A stretch of DNA of 64,000 bases from JBGSUZ01 sp043770095 (GCA_043770095.1 JAYVIR010000087.1:20207-84206), one strand, 5' to 3'. Shown: positions 1 to 8,606, numbered from the stretch's first letter. Made by a program: numbers and translations. The notes: a model not told the origin generated them from the letters alone.

Positions 1-39
1 GTAGCAACATGATCCGTTGCAACTTGCGATTTTTTTTTT

Positions 40-480
40 TCAACACCCCGTCCCTTCCTGCAAAAGCAGCAAATGAAGGATTCGGTGCAGTTCCTTTGCG
101 TCTTCATGACTGAGCTTCAGCTTGGATGCCACTTGCTTTGGAATGTCATAAGCGTCCATTTTCATGGCATGACCTTTTGATGTAAGTTCGATCAGCACAC
201 TGCGTTCATCCTCTGTGCTTCTGATGCGGCGAAGGATTGCCATCGACTCCATTTTTTTTAGCAGCGGCGTCAGTGTGCCCGAATCGAGATAGAGAACATC
301 GCCTAGATGCTTAACCGTCACTTGGTCTTTTTCCCATAGCGCAAGAAGCGTCAAGTACTGCGTATAGGTGATTCCAAGGGTGTCCAGATAAGGTTTGTAC
401 AGTTTTATGACTTGTCTTGAGCAGGCATATAGCGGAAAGCACAGCTGGTTTTCAAGTTTAAGGACGTCGTCATTATTCAT
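40..480 (-). CDS. MarR/OhrR-type peroxide-sensing repressor
   Basis: Winged-helix regulator of 146 residues. The N-terminus has the OhrR-like pattern NQLCFPLYACSR with Cys14, at the position of the reactive cysteine that senses organic hydroperoxides in OhrR proteins. A second cysteine follows at residue 20. The central part (about 35-100) carries the MarR helix-turn-helix and wing (LYLDSGTLTPLLKKME, then RSTEDERSVLIELT). It lies 51 bp downstream of the glutathione peroxidase gene on the same strand, so the pair probably forms a peroxide-stress operon repressed by this protein. The family assignment is firm. The peroxide-sensing role is inferred from the cysteine and the neighbour. Confidence 0.88.
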   Translation of the reverse strand: MNNDDVLKLENQLCFPLYACSRQVIKLYKPYLDTLGITYTQYLTLLALWEKDQVTVKHLGDVLYLDSGTLTPLLKKMESMAILRRIRSTEDERSVLIELTSKGHAMKMDAYDIPKQVASKLKLSHEDAKELHRILHLLLLQEGTGC

Positions 481-531
481 TGGAAATCACTACTCCTATG
501 GTTGCTAAGCCTTCAATTTCATATAAAAATT

Positions 532-1008
532 TTACTTTAGCAATTTTTCAATTTTAGATTTAAGCTTTTCTGGCTCAACAGTTGAAGCAAATCGTTCTAC
601 CACCTTGCCGTCTTTGTCCACTAAAAATTTTGTGAAATTCCATTTGATTTCCTTGCCTAAAAGTCCACCCTTGGCATCTACTAAATATTTGAATAGTGGA
701 TGCGCTTCTTCGCCTTTGACATTAATTTTCTCAAAAAGTGGGAAGGTTACGCCGTAGTTGAGTTCACAAAAACCTTTGATTTCGTCTGCTTCGCCAGGCT
801 CTTGGTTTCCAAACTGGTCACAAGGGAATCCTAAAACTTCAAAATTTTCAGAGCCATATTCTTTATGTAGCGCCTCAAGTCCTTTGTACTGCGATGTAAA
901 CCCGCATTTGCTTGCAGTATTTACAATCAATAAAACCTTGCCTTTGTAGTCTGACATTGATACTGCATCGCCATCGATGTCTATTAATTGATAATCATAA
1001 ATTGACAT
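532..1008 (-). CDS. glutathione peroxidase family thiol peroxidase
   Basis: A 158-residue thioredoxin-fold peroxidase (GPx/BsaA family) that reduces hydroperoxides; bacterial members mostly use thioredoxin rather than glutathione. Visible catalytic residues are Cys35 (NTASKCGFT, a cysteine and not selenocysteine), Gln69 (GNQEPG) and the Trp-Asn pair in IKWNFTKFL near residue 123. Cys63 (GFPCDQFGNQ) sits in the conserved second motif. The length is typical and the protein is probably cytoplasmic because no signal peptide is seen. It precedes the OhrR-type regulator gene on the same strand. Family assignment is secure; the electron donor is not shown by the sequence. Confidence 0.93.
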   Translation of the reverse strand: MSIYDYQLIDIDGDAVSMSDYKGKVLLIVNTASKCGFTSQYKGLEALHKEYGSENFEVLGFPCDQFGNQEPGEADEIKGFCELNYGVTFPLFEKINVKGEEAHPLFKYLVDAKGGLLGKEIKWNFTKFLVDKDGKVVERFASTVEPEKLKSKIEKLLK

Positions 1009-1070
1009 AAAGTCACCTCATTGTTTAGTGGGTAGGGTTGGTTGGAGTAATCGCCGTTTGAATTGTAACG

Positions 1071-1096
1071 TCTAAAATATTTAGATTGTGTGCAAT
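1071..1096. promoter_or_regulatory. possible operator of the peroxidase-ohrR operon
   Basis: Upstream of the peroxidase gene are two adjoining small palindromes: TCTAAA-ATA-TTTAGA at 1071-1085 and ATTG-TGTG-CAAT at 1085-1096. The second resembles the AATTG/CAATT half sites bound by OhrR-type repressors. Its position fits autoregulation, but no strong -35/-10 pair could be fixed. Confidence 0.35.
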
Positions 1097-1121
1097 TCAA
1101 TTTCATACAACCAATATACGT

Positions 1122-1587
1122 CTAAATACTCTTTTTGTCAACTAAATTATTAAGATTTTTTATACCGATGCACTTAAGTAATACTGGCTTTAAAATGCCG
1201 TTAAGCAGATCGGCGCAAGTCATTAGTGAGGAAAAATCTGAGATATCCATAGACAATGTCACATCAGAGGCATCTTCATCGACTAGAAGCGCTTTTCCTT
1301 GAGTGAACCAGATGAAGTAGCTGCCCTCGTTTTCAGGTAGAAATGAGTCTTTAATCTGCAACTTGAGACGACAAGTCTGTGCGGCAAAATCATGGTCTTT
1401 CAGATCTTCAAAGAGCTTAGGAATGTTAATCACCCGATACATAATGCCAATACCCTGAGTGTTTGTCTCATGAAAAACACCTGTAAGCATATGCCTCAAC
1501 AGTCAAACTTGTCCCAGGGTATGCTTGACATAATAGCTTAGCTAAATCCTTACACTGATTCGGTTCTAATTTTGTAATATTAAGCAT
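1122..1587 (-). pseudogene. remnant of an Eis-like GNAT acetyltransferase (internal deletion)
   Basis: Reading from an ATG at 1587 behind a good GGAGGTGCC ribosome binding site, the first 30-odd codons (MLNITKLEPNQCKDLAKLL...) look like the N-terminus of an Eis-type N-acetyltransferase and then run into a stop. In another frame, 1499 to 1122 encodes the C-terminal SCP2-like domain of that family (QIKDSFLPENEGSYFIWF and the following strands). The acetyl-CoA-binding middle is missing, so the gene appears to have lost several hundred bases plus the reading frame. A separate small SCP2 protein starting at 1499 is the alternative, but no ribosome binding site is obvious there. Confidence 0.6.
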
Positions 1588-1646
1588 ATACGGCACCTCC
1601 GCTTTTGATAATTTTATTCTAACACAACAAGCATTCAACGTAAAAA

Positions 1647-1683
1647 AAGTTGCTTAAACAATTTAATATCATTTAAGCAACTT
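1647..1683 (-). terminator. intrinsic terminator after the 96-residue gene
   Basis: Perfect 12-bp inverted repeat AAGTTGCTTAAA (1647-1658) with its complement at 1672-1683. On the minus strand it is followed by a run of seven T, just downstream of the gene ending at 1695. Its sequence is very like the hairpin at 7306-7345. Confidence 0.8.
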
Positions 1684-1694
1684 CTGTATAATCT

Positions 1695-1985
1695 CTAATG
1701 GTTGTAATTCTTGTCCTCAAAAGCATCTGCAATTTTACTTCTAATAGCGCTCTTGGTCTCTTCAAGATTTTTACTTTCATCCTTTTGAGACATCCCTTTT
1801 ATAATTTCCCATGCATTTAGAGGAAAACTAATGCCACTTGTCAAATAGATCGCACTATAATCAAAACTCTTAATTTCAACACCCCTGTTCTTCAGTTCAT
1901 TTGTAACAGCAGTCAGTGAAGCACTAAAAATTTTGTCATTATTGACGAAACGATCGATTACCTGTTCAAATTTTTTGTCTTCCAT
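1695..1985 (-). CDS. small protein of unknown function
   Basis: A 96-residue, charged, soluble protein that I do not recognise. It starts behind a strong ribosome binding site (AGAGGAGG, 8 bases before the ATG) and ends just before a clear terminator, so it is probably a real single-gene transcript. It has no cysteines and no membrane segment or signal peptide. The C-terminal third is rich in Lys, Asp and Glu and could be helical. No function can be proposed from the context. Confidence 0.65.
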   Translation of the reverse strand: MEDKKFEQVIDRFVNNDKIFSASLTAVTNELKNRGVEIKSFDYSAIYLTSGISFPLNAWEIIKGMSQKDESKNLEETKSAIRSKIADAFEDKNYNH

Positions 1986-2136
1986 AAGTGCCTCCTCTTA
2001 TTCAAATGGTTAAACCTAACGTGCAGCAATGCATTCAATAATCGCATGCCTCTGTCATTATTTTACCCATCATTTTTAAAAGTAAGCAAATACATAAGTT
2101 GAATTAAAGATTCAAATGAAATTTTTACTGGCATTC

Positions 2137-3213
2137 TTATTCCAAATTTTCTTTAACGACACTTCTGCGCTTCATAAATCTGATGACAAAGCCAAAACTT
2201 ACCGCTAATAACAAGGTCATGAACCCACCAAAAATGCCTGAAAAACTGGTTTCTTTGTTGACGGCAGGCCACTGTTCACTTGAGGCCGCCACTTCATCCG
2301 CTTGATCACTGATTAACTGACTTTCATCTTCACTTTTCTTCATCGCGTAGTCGGGGAAAATCGCCGTTACGCCTTGTATTTTTGAGAAGAACTCATGGAC
2401 ACCGCTGCTCGCCTCAATTTCTGTTGTTCCAGCTGTCTTTTCAATTGACCATTCTAAACCATCGAGCTTAGACGATGCAAACCAAGACAAGACGCCGCCT
2501 GTCACTAAAACCATTGCCAAAATTGAAACGAGCACTTTTCGAATAGACACTTGCTTAAGCGACGTTCCTAGTGCCATCGTTTCTAGTATTTCTGGACTGG
2601 TTTTCCAAACAAAATTAATCACAGCTGCTGTAACCAAACCTTCAATAAAACCAATAGCAAGGTGTATGGGTTGCATTAACAAAACAAAAGCTCCAAATGG
2701 CAATTCCGTTTTACCAGATAGGACTGTTTCAATCACCACGCTAAACGCACCTAACTGAAGTCCTAAAACCGCAGCCAATACCGAGCCTACAAAGATTCGA
2801 CTTGTGCTAAACCCTTTTTTTGTAAGTGGTTTGAAAATCAGCGGATAGGCAATAAAACACGCATAGAAACCCAAGTTAAACACATTGCATCCATAGGCCA
2901 AAAGCCCGCCATCGCCAAACATAAGCGCCTGAATGAGTAAGATTGATGCCATGGTTAAAAATGCCGCATAAGGGCCGAGAATCACTGTTAGCAGCAATGC
3001 GCCGCCAATATGACCACTAGAGCCTGTTCCTGGAATGGTAAAGTTAATCATCTGAGCGGCGAAAACGAAAGCCCCCATAACACCCATTAGAGGAATTTTC
3101 TTTTCATCCAAGTTCAGTTCAATTTTCTTAATAGAAAGAGTTGAAATACCCCCACTGGCAATATACATTGCCCCCCCTACTAAAGGGGAAATTAAAGCGT
3201 CTGCCATATGCAT
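2137..3213 (-). CDS. NikMN/CbiMN-type nickel (or cobalt) ECF transporter substrate subunit
   Basis: A 358-residue membrane protein. Residues 1-210 form the CbiM/NikM core: it begins MHMADALISP, where His2 near the N-terminus is a metal ligand in this family, and GTGSSGHIGGALL follows. After residue 225 a further hydrophobic segment and an extracytoplasmic PDGL/CbiN-like region (DGLEWSIEKTAGTTE) lead to a C-terminal membrane helix. This is therefore an M-N fusion. It takes up Ni2+ or Co2+ with ATPase (O) and T (Q) subunits, which are absent from this window. It closes the hypB-hypA operon, so nickel is the better guess. Its ATG has an AGGAG site 8 bases upstream. Confidence 0.85.
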   Translation of the reverse strand: MHMADALISPLVGGAMYIASGGISTLSIKKIELNLDEKKIPLMGVMGAFVFAAQMINFTIPGTGSSGHIGGALLLTVILGPYAAFLTMASILLIQALMFGDGGLLAYGCNVFNLGFYACFIAYPLIFKPLTKKGFSTSRIFVGSVLAAVLGLQLGAFSVVIETVLSGKTELPFGAFVLLMQPIHLAIGFIEGLVTAAVINFVWKTSPEILETMALGTSLKQVSIRKVLVSILAMVLVTGGVLSWFASSKLDGLEWSIEKTAGTTEIEASSGVHEFFSKIQGVTAIFPDYAMKKSEDESQLISDQADEVAASSEQWPAVNKETSFSGIFGGFMTLLLAVSFGFVIRFMKRRSVVKENLE

Positions 3214-3263
3214 CGATTTGTTCTCCTTTCTACATTATAGCCTTAATAATTTCAGTTTTTATG

Positions 3264-5966
3264 TTACTTGCCAGCTGTAAACATGCCTGTCACAAACTTA
3301 TTCGCTTTTCTAACGGCAATTCTGCCTTTTCTCTTAATCATATTCTTGACAATAATCGGCTTAAGCTTTTCGAATGCCACGCTCTCTTCGTCATACTTTC
3401 TGACGAGCGAAATTGCATCAAACTTACATCTAGTTGTGCATACGCCACAACCTAAGCACATGTATTCATCCGATGTTGTTGCACCGCAGCCAAGGCAACG
3501 TTCTGTTTCTTTTTTCATTTGCGCCTCTGTAAAGGTCACGCGTAAATCTTTAAACAATTTTTTAGCTTTAGCGCCATCCACATGATCCACTTTTTGTCTT
3601 GAAAGGGTATCATATCCCTCTAATGTCAAATTGTTTTTATCTAGTGCATGGTATATTCTTCTGTCACGTCCGAAAACCAAGCTCTGTCCCGGCTGAACAT
3701 AACGATGGATTGAAATGGCGCCTTCTTTGCCCATTGCAATTGCGTCAATGGCAAACTTTGGACCCGTCATCGCATCGCCGCCTGTAAAGACATCCGGCTC
3801 TCCAGTTTGAAGCGTAAATAGATCCGCTTGAATGGTTTTATTAGGATTTAACTTAACGTTGCTGTTTTCTAACAAATTGCCCCATTCCATACCTTGACCA
3901 ACTGAAATAAGGACGTTGCTTGTCTTCACAATCTTCGTTTCTTTTTCGTCGAAAACAGGTCTAAATTTACCCTCTTTATCAAACACAGATAGACATTTTT
4001 TGAATTCTACGCCCACCACAATGCCGTTTTCCGAAAGAATTCGAGTTGGTCCCCAAGAATTATTGACTTCAATATCTTCCGATAATGCTTCCTCAATTTC
4101 TTCTTCGAGCGCAGGCATTTCTTTTCTGCTTTCAAGACAGTACATGTCAACTTTTGATGCGCCAACTCTTGTCGCCGTTCTCGCAACGTCGATTGCAACG
4201 TTTCCGCCACCAATGACAACAGTGCTGCCTTCAAGTTTTACGAAGTTGCCTAAGTTGACTTCGCGAAGGAAGTCAATGCCTGTTAATGCGCCCTTAGCGT
4301 CTTCGCCTTCAATGTCGAGCTTTCTGCCCGACTGAGCACCAATTGCAAGATAGAACGCTTCATAACCTTGGCTTCTCAATTCTTTAAGGCTGACGTCTTT
4401 ACCAACTTCAACACCCGTTTTAAACTCTACGCCAAGTTCCCTCAAAATATCGATTTCAGCATTAATCACTTCTTTTTCCAATCTGTAAGAAGGAATTCCA
4501 AGCGTCAGCATACCGCCGAGGGCATTATGCTTTTCAAATACAGTGACCTTGTATCCATCAAGTGCCAAATAATACGCACATGAAAGACCTGAAGGCCCTG
4601 CGCCAATCACTGAAATTTTATTCCCATATTCATGTCTGAGTTTTGGAATGTAACGGTTTTTCATGTCCAAATCTTGCTCTGCAATGAATTTTTTAATTTC
4701 ATCTATAGCAACCGCATCGTCTATATCGCCTCTGGTACAATCCGTTTCGCATTTTCTTGGACAAATTCGTCCGCATACGGCTGGAAATGGGTTTTCGTTC
4801 TTGATCAGTTCAAGCGCTTCTTTATAATTGCCTTGAGACGCAAGCTTTATATATCCTTGAACCGAAATATGAGCAGGACAATTGGTTTTACAAGGGCTCG
4901 TCCCCGTCTCCACCACATTTATATTATTGATTCGATAATCTGGATTCCATCGATCAGAGCCCCACTCCGTATTCGATGGGAAATCAACTCTGATTTTATC
5001 TTCAATTGGTGTTTTTGTACACAATTTTTGACCTAATTTAAGCGCATTTACAGGACAAACTTGCGCACATTCTCCGCACGCCACACATTTGTCTTTGTCT
5101 ACTTTTGAAACATAATTTGAACGCACCATGTCATTGTTTAAAAACATGCTGGCATTTCTCGTTGCCAAACACGAACAACCGCAGCAGTTGCAAATGGCAT
5201 GTGTTTTACCCGGACCATCCGTATTTGGCATCTGATGCATCAAGCCATTTTCTTCAGCTCTTTTTATAATTTCAAAAGCTTCTTCACGCGTAATTTCACG
5301 AGCTCTCTTTGTGCGAATATAGTATTCTGCAGCATCGCCTAATTGAATGCACATCTCTTCTTTTAAATGTCCGCAGCCCTCTCCCATCGCTTCTCTTGCC
5401 GTACGGCAAGAACAATCCGAAACCGAGAACACGGTATTTTCATTCAGGTAGTAGGAAACTTCTTCATAAGACGCTCTTCTGGTTTCCCCTTCAATGGCTT
5501 TTTCAATTGGAATAACGCGCATTGGTCCTTTTCCTACAGGAAAAAGTCCAGCTGCCATAGGCGCTCTTCTTTTGCCGTAGGTATCAAACGCTTCTGCGAT
5601 TTGTTTGAAATTTTGAATGCTCGGCTTATCAGGGTGGTTAACGATCATTTCCATGTGACCAGGAACCCATATTTCAAGCCAGTATTTATCAACGCCATCT
5701 TTTTTTCCTATGATACAAACCCCTGCAACTGCCATATCCCATAAAATTCGCTCTGTTTCTTTTAATGATTTGCCACATAATTTCGAAATTTCTTCAGCAC
5801 TTTTTGGCGATCGAAGTTCAAGACATAGACCTACGTCTGCCATTTCATCGGTTACAACGGGTTGCAAAATTTTATATTCAGGATGTTCTGGCTTAATTTC
5901 TGATTTAGTGCCTCTTTTTGTCCGACTAATCTTGTTTGCAAGATCAAGTACTTTTTCATTCGCCAT
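3264..5966 (-). CDS. multidomain Fe-S flavoprotein with GltD-type NADPH module (copy 1)
   Basis: A 900-residue cytoplasmic oxidoreductase. Residues 1-120 contain a winged-helix-like segment (SAEEISKLCGKSLKETERIL). Cysteine clusters follow (CSCRTAREAMGEGCGHLK near 180; CNCCGCSC near 257), then a ferredoxin motif CVACGECAQVCP near 293. From about 350 it is a glutamate-synthase small-subunit-like module: the CGRICPRKCETDC cysteines, an FAD-binding GAGPSGLSCAYYLA near 450 and an NADPH-binding GGGNVAIDVARTA near 585. A C-terminal pair CLGCG/CLGCGVCTTRC near 820-850 binds further Fe-S clusters. It probably moves electrons between NAD(P)H and an unknown partner. It lies between hypA and nikMN. A full-length paralogue is at 28193-30967. 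The substrate is unknown. Confidence 0.85.
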   Translation of the reverse strand: MANEKVLDLANKISRTKRGTKSEIKPEHPEYKILQPVVTDEMADVGLCLELRSPKSAEEISKLCGKSLKETERILWDMAVAGVCIIGKKDGVDKYWLEIWVPGHMEMIVNHPDKPSIQNFKQIAEAFDTYGKRRAPMAAGLFPVGKGPMRVIPIEKAIEGETRRASYEEVSYYLNENTVFSVSDCSCRTAREAMGEGCGHLKEEMCIQLGDAAEYYIRTKRAREITREEAFEIIKRAEENGLMHQMPNTDGPGKTHAICNCCGCSCLATRNASMFLNNDMVRSNYVSKVDKDKCVACGECAQVCPVNALKLGQKLCTKTPIEDKIRVDFPSNTEWGSDRWNPDYRINNINVVETGTSPCKTNCPAHISVQGYIKLASQGNYKEALELIKNENPFPAVCGRICPRKCETDCTRGDIDDAVAIDEIKKFIAEQDLDMKNRYIPKLRHEYGNKISVIGAGPSGLSCAYYLALDGYKVTVFEKHNALGGMLTLGIPSYRLEKEVINAEIDILRELGVEFKTGVEVGKDVSLKELRSQGYEAFYLAIGAQSGRKLDIEGEDAKGALTGIDFLREVNLGNFVKLEGSTVVIGGGNVAIDVARTATRVGASKVDMYCLESRKEMPALEEEIEEALSEDIEVNNSWGPTRILSENGIVVGVEFKKCLSVFDKEGKFRPVFDEKETKIVKTSNVLISVGQGMEWGNLLENSNVKLNPNKTIQADLFTLQTGEPDVFTGGDAMTGPKFAIDAIAMGKEGAISIHRYVQPGQSLVFGRDRRIYHALDKNNLTLEGYDTLSRQKVDHVDGAKAKKLFKDLRVTFTEAQMKKETERCLGCGATTSDEYMCLGCGVCTTRCKFDAISLVRKYDEESVAFEKLKPIIVKNMIKRKGRIAVRKANKFVTGMFTAGK

Positions 5967-6009
5967 GCGTCGTTCCCCCAGTTATATAGTATTTCATAAA
6001 CCGCTCTAT

Positions 6010-6351
6010 TTAAAAGGCGATGATTTCTTTGATCATAAACTCTTTTCCGCTTAGCATCTCCCAATCGTTGTCACTGCAGTCTGGGCACAGACCCTGATTC
6101 TCTTTGATATTGAAGACTTTGTTGCATTTTCTGCAAAGCGCATTGGCCGGCAATATTTCAATTTGTAATTTCGTATCTTGCATCCTTGTCCCATCGATTG
6201 CTGCTGGGTAACAAGCTTCAATATAGCTTGGAATCATAGATGACAACTCTCCAATTTGAAGCACGATTGTGTCAATCTGTGTCAATTCATTTTCAAGTGC
6301 AAATTTTTCAACGGTTTTAATCACTTCAAAGACAACGCCTAATTCATGCAA
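6010..6351 (-). CDS. hypA: HypA nickel metallochaperone
   Basis: A 113-residue HypA/HybF protein that delivers nickel during maturation of [NiFe] hydrogenases and, in some bacteria, other nickel enzymes. The N-terminal Met-His-Glu (MHELG) is the nickel site, and the zinc site is made by Cys73-Cys76 (CRKC) and Cys89-Cys92 (CPDC). The start is a TTG at 6351. This choice keeps the required MHEL sequence and sits behind GGGGTGAG. It follows hypB by 33 bp and precedes the Fe-S flavoprotein by 43 bp, all on one strand. No hydrogenase gene or hypC-F is visible, so its target is unclear. Confidence 0.92.
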   Translation of the reverse strand: MHELGVVFEVIKTVEKFALENELTQIDTIVLQIGELSSMIPSYIEACYPAAIDGTRMQDTKLQIEILPANALCRKCNKVFNIKENQGLCPDCSDNDWEMLSGKEFMIKEIIAF

Positions 6352-6384
6352 ATGTGCTCACCCCTATCTTATTAATGTATGCGG

Positions 6385-7056
6385 TTATTTTTCGTTCCAA
6401 TTTTTCACTTCAGTACGAAGCCAATTTGTCCATTCATCCATGCCTTCACCTGTTTTCGCTGAAATGGGAATGATTTTGATGTTTGGATTCAATTTTGTGA
6501 CACGCTCTTTGACCGCTTCTAAATCAAAATCAAAGTAATCCATGACATCTATTTTATTGATTATAAGGACGTCTACTACAGAAAACATGACTGGATATTT
6601 TAGGGGTTTGTCATCGCCTTCAGGCACGCTTAAAATCATGGCTTTTTTTGATGCGCCTGTGTCTGATTCAGCAGTACAAATCAAATTGCCTATATTTTCG
6701 AGTAGAACAAAGTCAAGTTCCTCAGTCCCTAACTGAAGTAGCCCTTGCTCTGTCATATCCGCATTAAGACGGCACATGCCACCTGTGTGTAGCTGAACTA
6801 CTTTTGTGCCCGTCTGTGCAACCGCGTAGGCGTCAACATCTGAATCAATATCTGCTTCGATAATGCCTATTTTCATTTCATCTTTCAAGGCTTCTATTGT
6901 TCTTAAAACAGTCGTTGTTTTCCCAGAACCCGGAGATGACATTAAATTTAATAAGAATGTTTTTTCTTTCTTTAATCTTTCTCTGACAATCTGCGCTTCG
7001 CGATTGTTGTCTTCAATGATATTTTTCTTGATTTCAAAAACTTTATATGGATTCAT
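6385..7056 (-). CDS. hypB: HypB GTPase for nickel insertion
   Basis: A 223-residue SIMIBI-class GTPase that works with HypA in nickel insertion. Visible motifs are the P-loop (SSPGSGKTT, about residues 40-48), the switch region IIEADIDSDVDA, the metal-site segment GGMCRLNADM, and the base-specificity NKID. It lacks the histidine-rich N-terminal extension of nickel-storing HypB proteins and is therefore the short type. It is the first gene of the operon, with ribosome binding site GGAGGG before the ATG. The 296-bp region upstream carries a striking inverted repeat that may regulate it. Confidence 0.93.
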   Translation of the reverse strand: MNPYKVFEIKKNIIEDNNREAQIVRERLKKEKTFLLNLMSSPGSGKTTTVLRTIEALKDEMKIGIIEADIDSDVDAYAVAQTGTKVVQLHTGGMCRLNADMTEQGLLQLGTEELDFVLLENIGNLICTAESDTGASKKAMILSVPEGDDKPLKYPVMFSVVDVLIINKIDVMDYFDFDLEAVKERVTKLNPNIKIIPISAKTGEGMDEWTNWLRTEVKNWNEK

Positions 7057-7169
7057 AGCACTGATCCCTCCATCAAATTGTTATAATATTAACAGTTTAA
7101 GTATATTTAAACGCAATACGCTTGTCAAAAAATAGACCCCTTGAAATTTCAACGTTTATCAACTTTATA

Positions 7170-7299
7170 TTTCAAGTATAGTTTACAAATATAAGATACT
7201 TTAAAACCACATTCGAAACACATTAAGAACACATTAAATCATGTGTTTGAAGCCAATAAAAATATTATTATATATTTTATGTGTAAACTACGCTTGAAA
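7170..7299. promoter_or_regulatory. long-range inverted repeat upstream of hypB
   Basis: TTTCAAGTATAGTTTACA (7170-7187) is matched in inverted orientation by TGTAAACTACGCTTGAAA (7282-7299), 16 of 18 positions, 94 bp apart. Between them, ACACATTAA occurs twice in tandem and ACACAT-TAAATC-ATGTGT forms a further palindrome (about 7220-7252). The region lies between the end of the FAD-oxidase gene and hypB. It looks like a set of regulator-binding sites; which regulator is unknown. Confidence 0.5.
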
Positions 7300-7305
7300 G
7301 TAAAA

Positions 7306-7345
7306 AAGGTTGCTTAAATGAGCCGAAAATCACTTAAACAACCTT
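7306..7345 (-). terminator. terminator of the integrase-like/FAD pair (copy 1)
   Basis: AAGGTTGCTTAA (7306-7317) pairs with TTAAACAACCTT (7334-7345) with one mismatch. On the minus strand it is followed by TTTTTT, 8 bp after the FAD protein gene ends. It should insulate that gene pair from hypB. Confidence 0.75.
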
Positions 7346-7352
7346 GAAAATA

Positions 7353-8606
7353 TTAAAAATATTTATGAACTAAATAATTTGAATACTGAATGCAATTGTC
7401 CATTGTCACCATGCTCATAATCTCACCTGCTAAGAAAACATTATACTTCCCTTGCATTGCTTCCATTTTTTCGTAAAATCCTTTTTGTAAGTCCTCGGTT
7501 TCAACGTAAGGACATTGCCTCCAATTTTTATATTGATATAGCCGCGGACTCTGAATACCCAATTTTATCAAATCGCTTTCAATTGTTTTTAAAGACTCAG
7601 CCTTGCTATTTGCAGGATTATTATAAGCATAAACCATCACCATAGCTTCCTCTCCAAGCGAATCCCAACGCGTGTTCCATATAAGGATATGCCCCACCCT
7701 GTCAACAGATAAATTTTCTAAGATAAACCCGCATCCCTTTGGAATACTATTTGCGATGAACGCATAGACATTGAAGGCTTGATATTTGATTGAAAGAAGG
7801 AATCTTTTCATCTCATAATCAGCGTCATAGAAATCTGCAAATTGCTCTAATGGCGTAGCAATAATAACACGATCAAACTTAAGCACCTCAAAATCCGTAT
7901 GCACACACACTTGATCGTTGCTTGACAAAGAAATTTTGATAACCTGCTGAGCCATACGAATGTCTTTCATTTCTCGATTTAGGCACTCAATCAGCATGGA
8001 TACGCCCTCTTTCCACGTACAGAATTCGGGCAATTCTAAAAACGACATAAGATTATCATATGTAAGGGTTCGAAGAACATAAAGCGCTGGCACAACTCCC
8101 GTATCACCTAAGCCATAACTGGTGAAATGATGAGCATACACTATTTTTAGCAGGACAAAACCATTCAAATCACACCACTGCGAAAAAGGAAGCATCATTG
8201 AAGGTTCTAAATTATAGATATTAATATGGTCTAATGATTTATAGGTCGCCAAAACGTCAGGTAATCGCTCAACTTCTTCAATAAAATCGTCTAAAAATTC
8301 TTTAGGAATTTGCATAATTTTATTGCCACAGGTGTCATAATTGACACGCGATAATTTAGGCCCATCTATCTTAACATTGTATTTTTTCATCATTTTTTTT
8401 AAATGATTTTGAGATGGCAGTCCAAAAAGAGCACCAAATTCATAGGATTTGCCTTTATAGCAAATCGTATGTAATTTACCTCCTACATGCTCTTCTTTCT
8501 CAAAAACAGTAATATTTTTATAGCCTTTTTCGTATAACCCTTCTGCAATAACAAGCCCTGATAATCCACCGCCAATAATTGCCACCCTATCGTCCATTTT
8601 ATTCAT
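7353..8606 (-). CDS. FAD-dependent amine-oxidase-like oxidoreductase (copy 1)
   Basis: A 417-residue flavoprotein of the NAD(P)-binding/amine-oxidase-like superfamily. The Rossmann FAD motif IIGGGLSGLVIAEGL starts near residue 10, followed by FEKEEHVGGKLHT, a typical second FAD contact. The middle carries HHFTSYGLGD, also recognisable in the paralogue at 32235-33434 (HLSSYGFGD). The ATG lies inside the last codons of the upstream integrase-like gene (8-base overlap) behind GAGGT, so the two are translationally coupled. No membrane segment or signal peptide is seen. It may oxidise a small molecule or a pigment-like compound; the substrate is unknown. Confidence 0.78.
   Translation of the reverse strand: MNKMDDRVAIIGGGLSGLVIAEGLYEKGYKNITVFEKEEHVGGKLHTICYKGKSYEFGALFGLPSQNHLKKMMKKYNVKIDGPKLSRVNYDTCGNKIMQIPKEFLDDFIEEVERLPDVLATYKSLDHINIYNLEPSMMLPFSQWCDLNGFVLLKIVYAHHFTSYGLGDTGVVPALYVLRTLTYDNLMSFLELPEFCTWKEGVSMLIECLNREMKDIRMAQQVIKISLSSNDQVCVHTDFEVLKFDRVIIATPLEQFADFYDADYEMKRFLLSIKYQAFNVYAFIANSIPKGCGFILENLSVDRVGHILIWNTRWDSLGEEAMVMVYAYNNPANSKAESLKTIESDLIKLGIQSPRLYQYKNWRQCPYVETEDLQKGFYEKMEAMQGKYNVFLAGEIMSMVTMDNCIQYSNYLVHKYF

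Noticed and set aside
4..50. GCAAC/GTTGC hairpin with a T11 run at the window start
   Set aside because: It could be a plus-strand terminator of a gene outside the window, but the stem is only 5 bp and the T-run is 9 bases away.
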